NCBI RefSeq assembly: GCF_002995805.1
Contig: NZ_PVXL01000072.1
Coordinates: forward strand, 37,977-101,976
Source of the DNA: Neomoorella stamsii
GTDB lineage: Bacteria; Bacillota; DSM-521; Neomoorellales; Neomoorellaceae
Direction of reading: 5' to 3'
Length of the DNA: 64,000 bases
Shown in pieces: positions 14,985 through 23,591 of this stretch. The notes below the pieces were generated by a model. That model worked only from the letters and a program-made list of their open reading frames with translations, searched no databases and was not told the DNA's origin. The position numbers and the translations under genes are program-made. The number at the start of each line of letters is the position of its first letter. The stretch's first letter is position 1.

Positions 14985-16877
14985 TCAGGGTCTATTAAAA
15001 AAACAAGCCTCTATTTTTTGGGCTATCGCATCTGCAACCGCATCCGCTATTTCCTCAGCAGAAGCATCCCCTCCTGTTGAGCCATTAACTATTACCGTAA
15101 CATTGTTGGTGATATTTGCGCTTCCAGATGATTGAATCCCCAGATATTTACCTGTGCGCTCCCATAGATTGATACCGCGATTACGATATTGGCCCGAAAG
15201 GGGAATAATCGCCTCTGGTCCTGCTTCCCCAGCAATAACGGGATAATTAACGATACCTCCAAATGCCCTGGCGCCTATGCTCTGACCACCAAAGACAGGG
15301 CCGGAGCCAGTATGGCTTTCTATGGTGCGAAAAGCCTCTAGTTGCGCTCGCGTATTACCTTCTATAGTTTTTTGCTCTATGATAGAAGTAATTAAATGCG
15401 AACCAAGAGCAGAAAATCCTCCTGCCACAAAGCCAACCCCAGCGCCAACTCCAGGTATAACAGACCCCATAGCAGCTCCACTAAGGCCTCCGGCTATAAA
15501 GGCTCCGATGGGGCTTTTTCGTAACGTTTCTTCAAAAGATTTTATTAGAGTTATAGCCATCGTTTTCCCAACGGTTATCATTGCCGTTCCAAACCTTGGC
15601 GCCGCAGCTTCCACCCCAGCAGCTATAAACTCACCAATCGAAGTTCCGATAGAATTAAGCTGCTCCTGCCCCCCACTATCCAGCCACTTCTGGATACTGT
15701 CCATAATGTCATCCCAAACAAACTTAACCTTGCCCCAAAAATCCAACCGCTGAAACTCCGGATTATCCAGGTAACGCCTCCTAATATACCCAAACGCTCT
15801 TTCGACGTTTCGTATAAGCGCCTCGCCGGCTTCCCTGGCGGTCCGTTCAAGGGTATTTCCCCAGCGTTCAACGGTAGCCTGGTTCTGCTCAAACCATTCT
15901 ACCAAACGCAATACCTTCGGCTGGATAGCCTGGCGCAGGCCCTCACCCCAGCGGTAAAGAATTTGCATGCTAAAGGTATCCTTAATGGTGCTCCACAACC
16001 CCAGGAGAGACACACTCTGATTACGCATCATGTCCTTAAACCGCTCATTCATGCCTTCCACAAGGGCTTTGATCGCAGCATCGGCCGTAATGCCAGCCTT
16101 ACCAAGGTTCTCCATCTGTTTTGCGCTAAGACCGAACTTCTTCTGCAAAATATCATAGGCCGGAATACCGATCTCCGTCAGTTGCATAATTTCCTCGGCA
16201 CTAACCTTGCCCTTAGCCCTCATCTGCCCCAGTGCCCTGACAGCCCTGTCAATACCCTCAGCACCAACGCCCAGCCCGGCTGCGGCATTGCCAATGGCCG
16301 TCATCATGGGCACTACATCCTGGGCCGCAAAGCCAAAAGCCAGGAGCAGGCGGCTGCTTTCTTGTAGCTGCGGGAATTCAAATGGGGTCTTGGCGGCAAA
16401 GAGCTGCAATTCCTTTAAAAATGCTGTAGCTTTTTCCGCACTTCCCAGCATGGTTGTAAAGCCAATCCTCGCCTGTTCCATGTTGCCGGCCAGTTCCAGC
16501 GGGGCTTTGACCAGCCCGGCAGTTATTGCGGCCCCTCCAACACCGATTCCCAATAACCCCAGGGGAGAAGTCAATATACCAGTAAGACGCCTGATGGCAC
16601 CGAACGCAGTATCTTTAATCCCCAGGGTTATGTTCCAGGCCCTACTCGTAATACCCCGCAACCCACGGCCCACCTTCTCAATGATGGGCATGGCCCTGTC
16701 CAGGACCGACAGCCTCAACCTATACTCCCTGGCCGCCATCTGCCGCAGGCGCTGGTTAGTTCGCTCTGCGCTTCTCTGGAACTTGTTTACCCTCTCCTGG
16801 GCCTGCCGGAGGGGGGCTTCGGTCTGGTCATGCACGATAATAGGTATCTCAATACGGTATACTTCACTTTCGGCCAC
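14985..16877 (-). CDS. Tail tape measure protein
   Basis: 630 residues; sets tail length and passes into the host with DNA. The tape-measure domain is at about 130-320 (GNMEQARIGFTTMLGSAEKATAFLKELQLFAAKTPFEFPQLQE...SAEEIMQLTEIGIPAYDILQKKFG). Gly/Ala-rich hydrophobic segments occur at about 95-120 and 455-490. The C-terminal FGGIVNYPVIAGEAGPEAIIPL is a common tape-measure end. GTG 16877 follows AAAGGAGGGCGAAGGGCG and overlaps the frameshift product of the tail chaperone gene by 14 nt, the classical arrangement. Confidence 0.93.
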   Translation of the reverse strand: MAESEVYRIEIPIIVHDQTEAPLRQAQERVNKFQRSAERTNQRLRQMAAREYRLRLSVLDRAMPIIEKVGRGLRGITSRAWNITLGIKDTAFGAIRRLTGILTSPLGLLGIGVGGAAITAGLVKAPLELAGNMEQARIGFTTMLGSAEKATAFLKELQLFAAKTPFEFPQLQESSRLLLAFGFAAQDVVPMMTAIGNAAAGLGVGAEGIDRAVRALGQMRAKGKVSAEEIMQLTEIGIPAYDILQKKFGLSAKQMENLGKAGITADAAIKALVEGMNERFKDMMRNQSVSLLGLWSTIKDTFSMQILYRWGEGLRQAIQPKVLRLVEWFEQNQATVERWGNTLERTAREAGEALIRNVERAFGYIRRRYLDNPEFQRLDFWGKVKFVWDDIMDSIQKWLDSGGQEQLNSIGTSIGEFIAAGVEAAAPRFGTAMITVGKTMAITLIKSFEETLRKSPIGAFIAGGLSGAAMGSVIPGVGAGVGFVAGGFSALGSHLITSIIEQKTIEGNTRAQLEAFRTIESHTGSGPVFGGQSIGARAFGGIVNYPVIAGEAGPEAIIPLSGQYRNRGINLWERTGKYLGIQSSGSANITNNVTVIVNGSTGGDASAEEIADAVADAIAQKIEACFFNRP

Positions 16878-17537
16878 CGCCCTTCGCCCTCCTTTCGGCC
16901 TCTTTCCTTATTTCTTCCTCAGCCTCTAGTTGCGCTCGCATGGAAGCAAGTATAAAGGCCCTGACTTTGTAGGGCTTGGCATAGAACTCATCGGGGGTGA
17001 TGCCTACCCGCTGAAAGATATGGTGAAGCAGGGTAGCCCGGCCCCCTGCTTCTATGAGTTTTTTAGGGTTTCTTCGGTATCGGCCCGATCCTCATCGTTA
17101 TAGCCGCTCAACTGTTCAATAAGCGTAATCACATCCTCTTTTTCGCCCCGGCGCAGGACCTTATCCACAATCATCCAGCCGGTAGTCACATCGGCCTTCC
17201 GCCAGAGGTCCTTGTTGTCCCAAAGCCATTTTTTGTCGTCAGGGTGCGTGGCAGTATAAATCAGCATAGAATTGTACTTAGCGGCGTTAAACTCCCCGGG
17301 AGTAGCCAGGCCACCGAGGCGCCGGTTCTTAACCGTCCTGGTGGCCGCGTTGCGACAGTTATCCATCTCCTCGTCGGTCAGGCCCCGCACCCGGAAGGCG
17401 AACAACTTTTTGCCGTCGCGGACCACGTTAAATGTCTCATAGTGCGTTATCGTCTCCATGGCTTCCAGGACGCCACCCACGTCCTGGAGGATAGTATTCT
17501 CTGCTGCAAGCAATTCATCGCGGTATTCGTCGCTCAT
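16864..17537 (-). CDS. Tail assembly chaperone, -1 frameshift extended form (gpG-GT type)
   Basis: If ribosomes slip -1 on A AAA AAC (17058-17064), the XkdN-like product is extended by about 64 residues, total 224. The extension reads LIEAGGRATLLHHIFQRVG, then ITPDEFYAKPYKVRAFILAS and MRAQLEAEEEIRKEAERRAK. DEFYxKPxxVRAFILASMxxQLEAE is the usual T-domain signature in clostridial phages, and the frame has no start of its own. The long form loads the tape measure protein during tail assembly. Confidence 0.85.
17052..17537 (-). CDS. xkdN: Tail assembly chaperone XkdN, short form
   Basis: 161 residues. HYETFNVVRDGKKLFAFRVRGLTDEEMDNCRNAAT and the W-rich DDKKWLWDNKDLWRKADVTTGWMIVDKVLRRGEK segment are typical of XkdN/YqbN chaperones. 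It lies between tube and tape measure genes. The zero frame ends with CTA AAA AAC TCA TAG, placing the slippery site two codons before the stop. Confidence 0.9.
   Translation of the reverse strand: MSDEYRDELLAAENTILQDVGGVLEAMETITHYETFNVVRDGKKLFAFRVRGLTDEEMDNCRNAATRTVKNRRLGGLATPGEFNAAKYNSMLIYTATHPDDKKWLWDNKDLWRKADVTTGWMIVDKVLRRGEKEDVITLIEQLSGYNDEDRADTEETLKNS
17058..17064 (-). other. Programmed -1 frameshift site A AAA AAC
   Basis: The zero-frame codons AAA AAC are preceded by an A, giving a canonical X XXY YYZ heptamer, two codons ahead of the TAG stop of the short chaperone. The -1 frame continues with a conserved T-domain. Confidence 0.85.
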
Positions 17538-17557
17538 TCAAGACCCCTCCTGAATTT

Positions 17558-17998
17558 TTAGTGCCCACGCAGGACGCCCATAAAATTGAGCACTGCGTCC
17601 TCTTCGCCGTCATCAAGCCCGCCAATAATCTTCTGCAGCAACCTTGCATCCTTCACCACTGTTTCCGTAAAAGTAAGAGTTACGCTATAGCCCTGTGGAA
17701 TGCCCCACTTAATTTTTTTACCCGCAGGCTGGTAGTCAGTGTTCTCAAAATTGCTCTGGGCCTGCCACTCATTTACTTCGGCCAGGAAATTGCCATCACC
17801 GTCATAAAGCTCACCGTCATAGCCGCGCAGGATATGGCGCGGGTCAAAGGTACCGGAATCAAGCAAACTCTGTAAATCCGGCGGCTCATTTACCCTAAAC
17901 GACCAGGCTCGGGTAATGATATCACCCGTCTTCACATTGGCAATATCTATATTCCCCTCAGGTACGCAGGAGCGAAAAACATAACGTCCATCACTCAC
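17558..17998 (-). CDS. xkdM: Tail tube protein XkdM
   Basis: 146 residues. DGELYDGDGNFLAEVNEWQAQSNFENTDYQPAGKK (in part) and GYSVTLTFTETVVKDARLLQKIIGGL are family hallmarks of the PBSX XkdM tube protein. Hexamer rings stack inside the sheath. It follows the sheath gene by 13 bp. The order sheath, tube, chaperone, tape measure is the standard contractile-tail order. Confidence 0.93.
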   Translation of the reverse strand: MSDGRYVFRSCVPEGNIDIANVKTGDIITRAWSFRVNEPPDLQSLLDSGTFDPRHILRGYDGELYDGDGNFLAEVNEWQAQSNFENTDYQPAGKKIKWGIPQGYSVTLTFTETVVKDARLLQKIIGGLDDGEEDAVLNFMGVLRGH

Positions 17999-18011
17999 TT
18001 AACCCACCTCC

Positions 18012-19445
18012 CTACTGCTGCTCCGATGGAGGAGCAAACCTAAAAGCAAAGGTCGCATAAACCTTCTCGGCGCTGTCCAGGTCATCAACCTGGGCCACGA
18101 ACCAAGCGCTATCGCCGGCTGGCGGGTTATTCGGGTCCTCGTAAATCGTACCGGCCAGCAAAGCGCCCTCGGCAATCATGGTGTTAATAATCCCCTGGGC
18201 TGAAGCAATGAGCGTAGCCCTGCCATCCGGGCTGTTGTTGATCTTTCCGATGAGCGGATCCCAAGTGGCCGCGATGCGGTCCATCAGGTTGTCCCTGGTG
18301 CGCACCCGGCGGATCTTCTTCCAGCCGGCGTCCATGTCGGCAGTAGGAGTTACAAAGGTATTGATGCCGTACTCAATCTGCACCTGCTTCTGCGCCGACA
18401 TGGTAAACACCAGGGCGCCGGACTGGATGGCCTGCTCTATTTCAGCGTTGGTGAGGGCTCCCACCAGTTCGGTGGCATTACGTACTACCGCATGAGTGAG
18501 GCTGTCAGTTATTTGCGCCGCAGCCACCATGCCGGCCACCCGGGCAGCCGCCTTGTAACCCTCCCTGGCCACCCCGTCGGAACCCTTAAAGCCGTTGGCC
18601 ACGTAGATAATTGGCGGGTCGTTAAAGGCTGCAGCATTAGCCAAGCGAGTAGTCAAGGCAACACTGGTAGGTTCGCCCACGACCGCAAGCACCCGCTTGC
18701 CTTCGTTCCGTACCCGGTCAATATAGGTCTGTACTGTAGTATGAGTTGCTGGGTCTTCGGTATCCACGGCCAGGACATTCCAATCAATTGCCTCGATAGC
18801 ACTCAAACCGGCACTGTAATCCGTACCCGTTACCGTGGGATCCGTACCACCGGCCAGGGCTTGCTGATTAATGGCCGCCAGGGTGCCGTTGCCGTCCGCC
18901 AGTTTGGTAGCTGTAATCCAGGGACTATTCGATGCAGTCACGGCGTCCACCAGGGCCTGGGGCTCGCCTGTGCCCTTGGCGAAGGTAATGGTCTGCCGCA
19001 AAGTGGTGCCCTCGTAGACCAGTAACTCTCGCTTTGTGGCATCAGTTAGAGAATCCCGGATGGTTATTTTGAAGTCATTGCCTCTGATACCCTCATACTT
19101 GGCGGTCAGAGTAACAACATCCGCCGGAGTAGCCGCGGTATCTTTGAGGGTTAGTGTAGCCTTAGTCCCGCCGGTCCCCAGGCGATATGCCAGAACCCGC
19201 CGGCAGCCGCCACGGAAAGCCTCTGCCGCCACGTCCAGGGTGCCACCGCTGCCATAGGTGGCGGTAATAGCATCGGCGTTTTCCAGGGTTACCACCTGGC
19301 CCAAGGGCCCCCAGGATGCCCGCAGCAAAGCCGCCACTATGCCCTGAGGTACCACGGCCACAGCAGGTTCCCCGATATTCGTTACTCGAACGTACACACC
19401 GGGACGGATCTTCTGCTCGCCTACCTGAAATACAGAACCTGCCAC
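18012..19445 (-). CDS. xkdK: Contractile tail sheath protein
   Basis: 477 residues, XkdK-type. GVYVRVTNIGEPAVAVVPQGIVAALLRASWGPLGQVV at the N-terminus and the VRTRDNLMDRIAATWDPLIGKINNSPDGRATLIASAQG segment near the C-terminus are sheath signatures. An inserted domain lies at about 95-205 (VVTLTAKYEGIRGNDFKITI...NQQALAGGTDPTVTGTD). The same pattern recurs in the capsid decoration protein at 22837. Contraction drives the tube through the host envelope. Confidence 0.95.
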   Translation of the reverse strand: MAGSVFQVGEQKIRPGVYVRVTNIGEPAVAVVPQGIVAALLRASWGPLGQVVTLENADAITATYGSGGTLDVAAEAFRGGCRRVLAYRLGTGGTKATLTLKDTAATPADVVTLTAKYEGIRGNDFKITIRDSLTDATKRELLVYEGTTLRQTITFAKGTGEPQALVDAVTASNSPWITATKLADGNGTLAAINQQALAGGTDPTVTGTDYSAGLSAIEAIDWNVLAVDTEDPATHTTVQTYIDRVRNEGKRVLAVVGEPTSVALTTRLANAAAFNDPPIIYVANGFKGSDGVAREGYKAAARVAGMVAAAQITDSLTHAVVRNATELVGALTNAEIEQAIQSGALVFTMSAQKQVQIEYGINTFVTPTADMDAGWKKIRRVRTRDNLMDRIAATWDPLIGKINNSPDGRATLIASAQGIINTMIAEGALLAGTIYEDPNNPPAGDSAWFVAQVDDLDSAEKVYATFAFRFAPPSEQQ

Positions 19446-19449
19446 TTAA

Positions 19450-19632
19450 TCACACCTTCCTTTCCAGAAATGCTTTGATTGCCGCTTCTGCCTCTGCCCG
19501 GGTCATGGTATCCTTGCCGGCAAGGCGCAGGGCGCCGGCAACGACTTCGGGCTTGACTCCAAAAGAAGAAGCCGCGTTGATTAACTCATCGCGGCTGTAA
19601 AGTGCCTCATTACTGCTTTTTTGTCCCGCCAT
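19450..19632 (-). CDS. Small phage protein between sheath and connector genes
   Basis: 60 residues: MAGQKSSNEALYSRDELINA, then AASSFGVKPEVVAGALRLAG and a helical Glu/Ala-rich end. The pattern SRDELIxAAxxFGVKPEVVAGAL is frequent in clostridial phages at this position. It overlaps the next gene by one base. Function unknown. Confidence 0.75.
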   Translation of the reverse strand: MAGQKSSNEALYSRDELINAASSFGVKPEVVAGALRLAGKDTMTRAEAEAAIKAFLERKV

Positions 19633-20483
19633 TATGTCACCTCCCCGGTTGTGGCGCCGCTGACAACAGCCCTATTCAGTATTGGATCTGCAGGTTTAGC
19701 AATCAAAACGCCGTACCTCCCTGTCACCCTCATTTGTCCCGTCCGCAGGTAATCCGCCGTGCTATCGGCGGCAATATTAGTAATAAACATCGGTGACCCG
19801 TCATCCATGGTCAAGCGCCTGGTGGCAGCCAATCTCTCGACCAAACGTTTTAACCATACCAGCCTGCCCTTTGCTGTAGGCGCAATAATATGCCCCATAA
19901 CTGTAGCGTCATACCAGGCTACGCTTTGCTGCTGTTGTGCCACCTGGTGGCCAGCAAAGCGCCAGTAAAGGGCCGGGGTGTTATCAGTAGGTGCCCATGC
20001 AGCAGGGTCAATCTGGACTTCCGGGAAAGTCGCGGCAACCCAGGAATTGAGGGCCGCTACCGGATCTGGTGAGGTAGTGGTCTGCACCTGAAATGCCAGG
20101 GCCACATTCTGGACCAGCACCCGGAACCCAAACAAAAATCTATCTCGCTGGTCTCTATCATAGATAGCAGGCACTTCCTGGAACTGGGCGGCGTAATTAC
20201 CGCCAGAAGTCACGATAATCCCCGTGGAAGGCCGAATTAAATATCCCAGCAGGCGCCAGATGCGTTCATAGCCCACCTGGTGATCTTTGGTGCGAAGTTG
20301 AATGTATAATTCTCGCCATGCTTCCGGGGGCTCCTGCAAACCCGTTCCGCCTGTGTCAAATATAGTTACGGTTTCATCTGGCTCATCCGGCTGCATATCA
20401 ACAAAGAGATTTTGCCCAAAGGTTCCCTCGCCAAGGCTTTCAAAATACTGGACGATGTCACGGGCAACTACTGCAGCGGTCAC
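19632..20483 (-). CDS. Minor capsid / tail completion protein, possibly two domains
   Basis: 283 residues. Residues about 1-130 (QYFESLGEGTFGQNLFVDMQPDEPDETVTIFDTGG...YERIWRLLGYLIRP) match the minor-capsid-3 type of tail terminator. Residues about 140-283 (DPVAALNSWVAATFPEVQIDPAAWAPTDNTPALYWR...) look like a second domain of similar or tail-terminator type. Ordinary family members are about 130 residues, so this is probably a fusion. It joins head to tail. Confidence 0.75.
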   Translation of the reverse strand: MTAAVVARDIVQYFESLGEGTFGQNLFVDMQPDEPDETVTIFDTGGTGLQEPPEAWRELYIQLRTKDHQVGYERIWRLLGYLIRPSTGIIVTSGGNYAAQFQEVPAIYDRDQRDRFLFGFRVLVQNVALAFQVQTTTSPDPVAALNSWVAATFPEVQIDPAAWAPTDNTPALYWRFAGHQVAQQQQSVAWYDATVMGHIIAPTAKGRLVWLKRLVERLAATRRLTMDDGSPMFITNIAADSTADYLRTGQMRVTGRYGVLIAKPADPILNRAVVSGATTGEVT

Positions 20484-20984
20484 TTACCCCAGCTCCTCTT
20501 TTAGGGCCTTCTTCACGCTACGAAGAACGTACTTTCCTACCTTATCAATGTTTTGTTCAACAGTCCGTTTCATCCAGGGGTTACCTTTATAACCCGGGTG
20601 GCGAACCCTTTTAGCAAACACCACTGCTGCTCTTTTTTTGCTTACCACCAACCGCCCTGTCTTGCTACGATACAGCGGTTTGCGATCTTTTAGCCGCATA
20701 CCGGCAACCGGGATAAAAGCTAGAGCCTTTGCTTCTCGGGGGATAATCTCATGGGGTTTTGAACCTTCATGTACCGCAACAGCGTAGGGTGTGTTAGCTG
20801 AAATGCTTACCATCATACGATCTCGATAGGGTGTTACAGTCTGGCTTCGCCGTAAGGTACCGGTTTTTATGGGTGTATTGTTAATAATTTTAGTTAAAAG
20901 CCCCTCAGTAGCGGTATACAAAGCGTCAAAAGCGGCCCTTTTCACTATTTGAGAAATCTGCTCCCCCGTCGGAAAGTCCCTCAC
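20484..20984 (-). CDS. HK97 gp10-like tail completion protein
   Basis: 166 residues. NTPIKTGTLRRSQTV followed by TPYAVAVHEGSKPHEIIP and PGYKGNPWMKRTVEQN is the gp10-like pattern of head-tail connector/neck proteins. Strongly basic, consistent with a neck near DNA. It abuts the preceding gene exactly and overlaps the next by 4 nt. Confidence 0.85.
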   Translation of the reverse strand: MRDFPTGEQISQIVKRAAFDALYTATEGLLTKIINNTPIKTGTLRRSQTVTPYRDRMMVSISANTPYAVAVHEGSKPHEIIPREAKALAFIPVAGMRLKDRKPLYRSKTGRLVVSKKRAAVVFAKRVRHPGYKGNPWMKRTVEQNIDKVGKYVLRSVKKALKEELG

Positions 20985-21274
20985 ACCGCCACCTCCCGGT
21001 AAAGCAACTTGCCATCCAGGCCTGGCGTTTCGCTAACCGCTATTACCGGCCATTCTCTACCCCCATACTCCAGAACATCTCCCGGTTGGACTGCTTCCAG
21101 ACAAAAAACCCGCGCCTCGCTAATTACTTCCTCGCCCTGCTTATTGCGCACCATACGGCGTCGGCTTTCCCACCTAACCCGGATATTTATGGGATCTGCA
21201 AAAACAGGCTGGTACCCGTTATTCCCAATCACCTGCTTCCAGGTAACCATCTGATTAAGATATAGCCCAATCAC
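20981..21274 (-). CDS. Head-tail joining protein (head closure)
   Basis: 97 residues from GTG 21274, whose GTGA overlaps the stop of the upstream gene; a longer in-frame start at 21319 has no ribosome site. VTWKQVIGNNGYQPVFADPINIRVRWESRRRMVRNKQGEEVISEARVFCLEAVQPGD (in parts) resembles small beta-barrel head-closure proteins. Position between the connector and gp10-like genes supports it. Confidence 0.75.
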   Translation of the reverse strand: MIGLYLNQMVTWKQVIGNNGYQPVFADPINIRVRWESRRRMVRNKQGEEVISEARVFCLEAVQPGDVLEYGGREWPVIAVSETPGLDGKLLYREVAV

Positions 21275-21618
21275 CGCAGCCCACCAGCCTTCAAGCTTGG
21301 TCCCCGCAGAAAATACCATGCCTGCGGGGCAATGGCAGGGTCATGCCGTGGCTTATAGATTTCGGTGAGGCTCCCGATATTGGCGTGGGCTACACCGGCC
21401 TGCTGCAGTTTAGCACGCTCGTCTCCTTCCAGGAGCCAGATCGCCTGTTCATACACCGCATAAGAAAACCGGGTAGCATCTACCCGGTCTCTATAGAGCT
21501 CAAGTTGCCTTTCGGCGGTTAACAGTGCCTTTTCTTTGTCGGTCTGGCTTGCGCTCTCCCACGCTTGGCTGTTCAGCCGCTGGCTGAAGTATAGGTTCGC
21601 TCCCGCCAGGTCCGCCAT
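21271..21618 (-). CDS. Head-tail connector protein
   Basis: 115 residues from ATG 21618 with GAGGTGGTAAACG upstream. The helical N-terminus (ANLYFSQRLNSQAWESASQTDKEKALLTAERQL) resembles gp15/gp6-type adaptor proteins that dock below the portal. It overlaps the preceding gene by 119 nt in another frame, unusually long but supported by the ribosome site. Confidence 0.75.
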   Translation of the reverse strand: MADLAGANLYFSQRLNSQAWESASQTDKEKALLTAERQLELYRDRVDATRFSYAVYEQAIWLLEGDERAKLQQAGVAHANIGSLTEIYKPRHDPAIAPQAWYFLRGPSLKAGGLR

Positions 21619-21775
21619 CGTTTACCACCTCTTCGGGCTCTTCGGGTTCGGGCAGGATGCGCCCGGCGCCGGATTTCTCCAGGTGCCGGGCGTCCGCCTC
21701 GCCAACTTTAATTATCTCGCCCGGGCCGTACAGGCCGCCGTTGTGCCGCACATAGCCGATCAGCTCAACTCGCAT
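21500..21775 (-). CDS. Small phage protein after the capsid gene
   Basis: 91 residues. Residues 1-42 (MRVELIGYVRHNGGLYGPGEIIKVGEADARHLEKSGAGRIL, in parts) form a small beta-rich fold often found after major capsid genes, followed by an acidic, Pro/Gly-rich disordered tail (PEPEEPEEVVNDGGPGGSEP). The basic C-terminus lies in the overlap with the connector gene. Function unknown, perhaps capsid stabilisation. Confidence 0.7.
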   Translation of the reverse strand: MRVELIGYVRHNGGLYGPGEIIKVGEADARHLEKSGAGRILPEPEEPEEVVNDGGPGGSEPILQPAAEQPSVGERKPDRQRKGTVNRRKAT

Positions 21776-21778
21776 GGC

Positions 21779-22819
21779 TTACGCCTCGCTCAAGACCACG
21801 CCGATGAAGATGGTGTCGGCCATGGGGAACGTCGGGATGCTGGTAGCCGCAGCCTTAGTCCACACCGCAGGCGGCTCACTCTCCTGGGTGACGATGGCGT
21901 AGATGCCGGCCGCTTCCCGGGCATCCACTTCGGGATCAAGCAACGCCTCCGCTGTCGGCCCCATCAGTGTTTCACCCAGAGAATTCGGCGGCAGGAGCAC
22001 AAACCGGGTGCTCGGGAAGAACCGCACCGTGCTGATGGTACCGTCCTCCGCCTGGACTCTCACCTGCAAGTCGTAGGTTGCAATCCTGGGCAGGTCCAGA
22101 GTCGCTAGGAGGTCATTCACCTGGTTTAGGCTGACCGCCCGAGTGCCGCCCTGGTCGCCGTAGATCATTTTGCGGATCTGGGCATTCTGGATCAGGTGGC
22201 TTGCTACCACATTGGAGGTCAGCGCCCTGGTGGGCCGGATGCCAGTATCGGCTACGACTGTATCAACCCACCGCTGGATATCGTCCACCGGGGTTGCATT
22301 GACATGGTCGCTCCACAGGGCGGTGCCAGACAGGGTTTCCTTATGAGTAGTAGGCACCCCGTAATCAACATTCATAATGACCCCGTTTTCATTCAGGGTC
22401 AACTGCCCGTAGGCCACGGCGTCCATGCGCATTTTTTCGATGCGGGCCTGGACGGCGTCAATCATATTGTCCAGGTCGTTGTAAAGCTGGTTGCGGACCA
22501 TATCCACATCGCCGGCGCCTTCACGCTTTAGGGCAATCAGCATCCGCTCATCCAGGTTGATCTTCCGCTTAATGGGCGGGATCTCGCCGCTAATCTTGGC
22601 CGCCCCATCGCGGCTGGCGATCTGTGCCTCAGCCCCGAAGGCCTGGACACTGGCCATTACCGGGAGCAAGTTCTGGCTCTTCCAGTAATCGAAAGTCAGT
22701 TCGTTGACCGTATTTACCGGAAACAGGGTCGGCCCTACGTAATTCCGGGGTTGCCGCGCCCGGGCGTAGGCCAGGGTAGCTTTGCGACTGAATTCTTTAA
22801 GCAGTTCATTCACTCCCAT
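21779..22819 (-). CDS. Major capsid protein (gpE-like)
   Basis: 346 residues of the phage major capsid protein E family (HK97 fold). LFPVNTVNELTFDYWKSQNLLPVMASVQAFGAEAQIASRDG and VDTVVADTGIRPTRALTSNVVASHLIQNAQIRKMIYG are typical, as is the end GIYAIVTQESEPPAVWTKAAATSIPTFPMADTIFIGVV. It follows decoration and scaffold genes. Confidence 0.93.
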   Translation of the reverse strand: MGVNELLKEFSRKATLAYARARQPRNYVGPTLFPVNTVNELTFDYWKSQNLLPVMASVQAFGAEAQIASRDGAAKISGEIPPIKRKINLDERMLIALKREGAGDVDMVRNQLYNDLDNMIDAVQARIEKMRMDAVAYGQLTLNENGVIMNVDYGVPTTHKETLSGTALWSDHVNATPVDDIQRWVDTVVADTGIRPTRALTSNVVASHLIQNAQIRKMIYGDQGGTRAVSLNQVNDLLATLDLPRIATYDLQVRVQAEDGTISTVRFFPSTRFVLLPPNSLGETLMGPTAEALLDPEVDAREAAGIYAIVTQESEPPAVWTKAAATSIPTFPMADTIFIGVVLSEA

Positions 22820-22836
22820 TTATACCACCTCCAGGA

Positions 22837-23574
22837 TTATACGAACGTAACGCCAGGTATGTTGGCTTTCACTACATCATCAGGAGCCTGCGGCAACCGG
22901 GCAGTAATTACCCGCCCATGATCAATTGCAGTACTCACCTGGTCAGAATGCGCCACGCCACCGGAAAGAGTGAAGCTGGTAAAGATCACTTCTTCCGCCA
23001 GGATGGCCGTGGGGGTCACGTTTGCGTCGGTACCGCCGGCCAGATTGGTGGCCGCTACTGCAGCAACCACACCAGCACCGGTGGAACCGGTAGCATTCGC
23101 CACGTCAACGAGCGACGAAGCAGCGTAATCACCCTTGACCAGATCAATTACCTGCTGCGCGGTGCTGGTCACTACTCCACCAGCATCGGTAGCAAGCTGG
23201 ATCGTGATGTCTTTGGTAGCCACATTTACCGACTGGATTTTGAGCGGCAGAGAAGCGCCGTTATTGACCAGCGTAATTGTGATGTTGTTGCCACCGACCC
23301 CTGCTTGTTTAGCAGTCCAGACGATAGCATTGTTGTCAGCTACCGCGCCGGTAGTCAGGGTGGCTTTGGTAGCCGCCACGTACTTGGCATACTTACCGTT
23401 AGCCTTTTTACCTATGAAAGTACCTGCGGGCAGCTTCTTAATACCATTTGCGTCTGCCGTAACGTCAGCCGCATCCAGGGTTACACCTCCACGGATATAG
23501 CGCACCTGCTGACTATCCAGGAAGCTGATTTCACCACCGAAAGTGGTGGTCTTAAGCCCAAGGTTATAAGCCAT
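22837..23574 (-). CDS. Head decoration protein with an inserted sheath-like domain
   Basis: 245 residues. The ends (RYIRGGVTLDAADVTADANGIKKLPAGTFIGK, and GRVITARLPQAPDDVVKANIPGVTFV) are of the gpD-like decoration type that stabilises capsids. Residues about 75-190 (AIVWTAKQAGVGGNNITITLVN...TNLAGGTDANVT) form an inserted domain. Its GxGN and LAGGTDxxVT motifs also occur in the tail sheath protein. Confidence 0.8.
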   Translation of the reverse strand: MAYNLGLKTTTFGGEISFLDSQQVRYIRGGVTLDAADVTADANGIKKLPAGTFIGKKANGKYAKYVAATKATLTTGAVADNNAIVWTAKQAGVGGNNITITLVNNGASLPLKIQSVNVATKDITIQLATDAGGVVTSTAQQVIDLVKGDYAASSLVDVANATGSTGAGVVAAVAATNLAGGTDANVTPTAILAEEVIFTSFTLSGGVAHSDQVSTAIDHGRVITARLPQAPDDVVKANIPGVTFV

Positions 23575-23591
23575 GCTTAATCACGCTCCTT

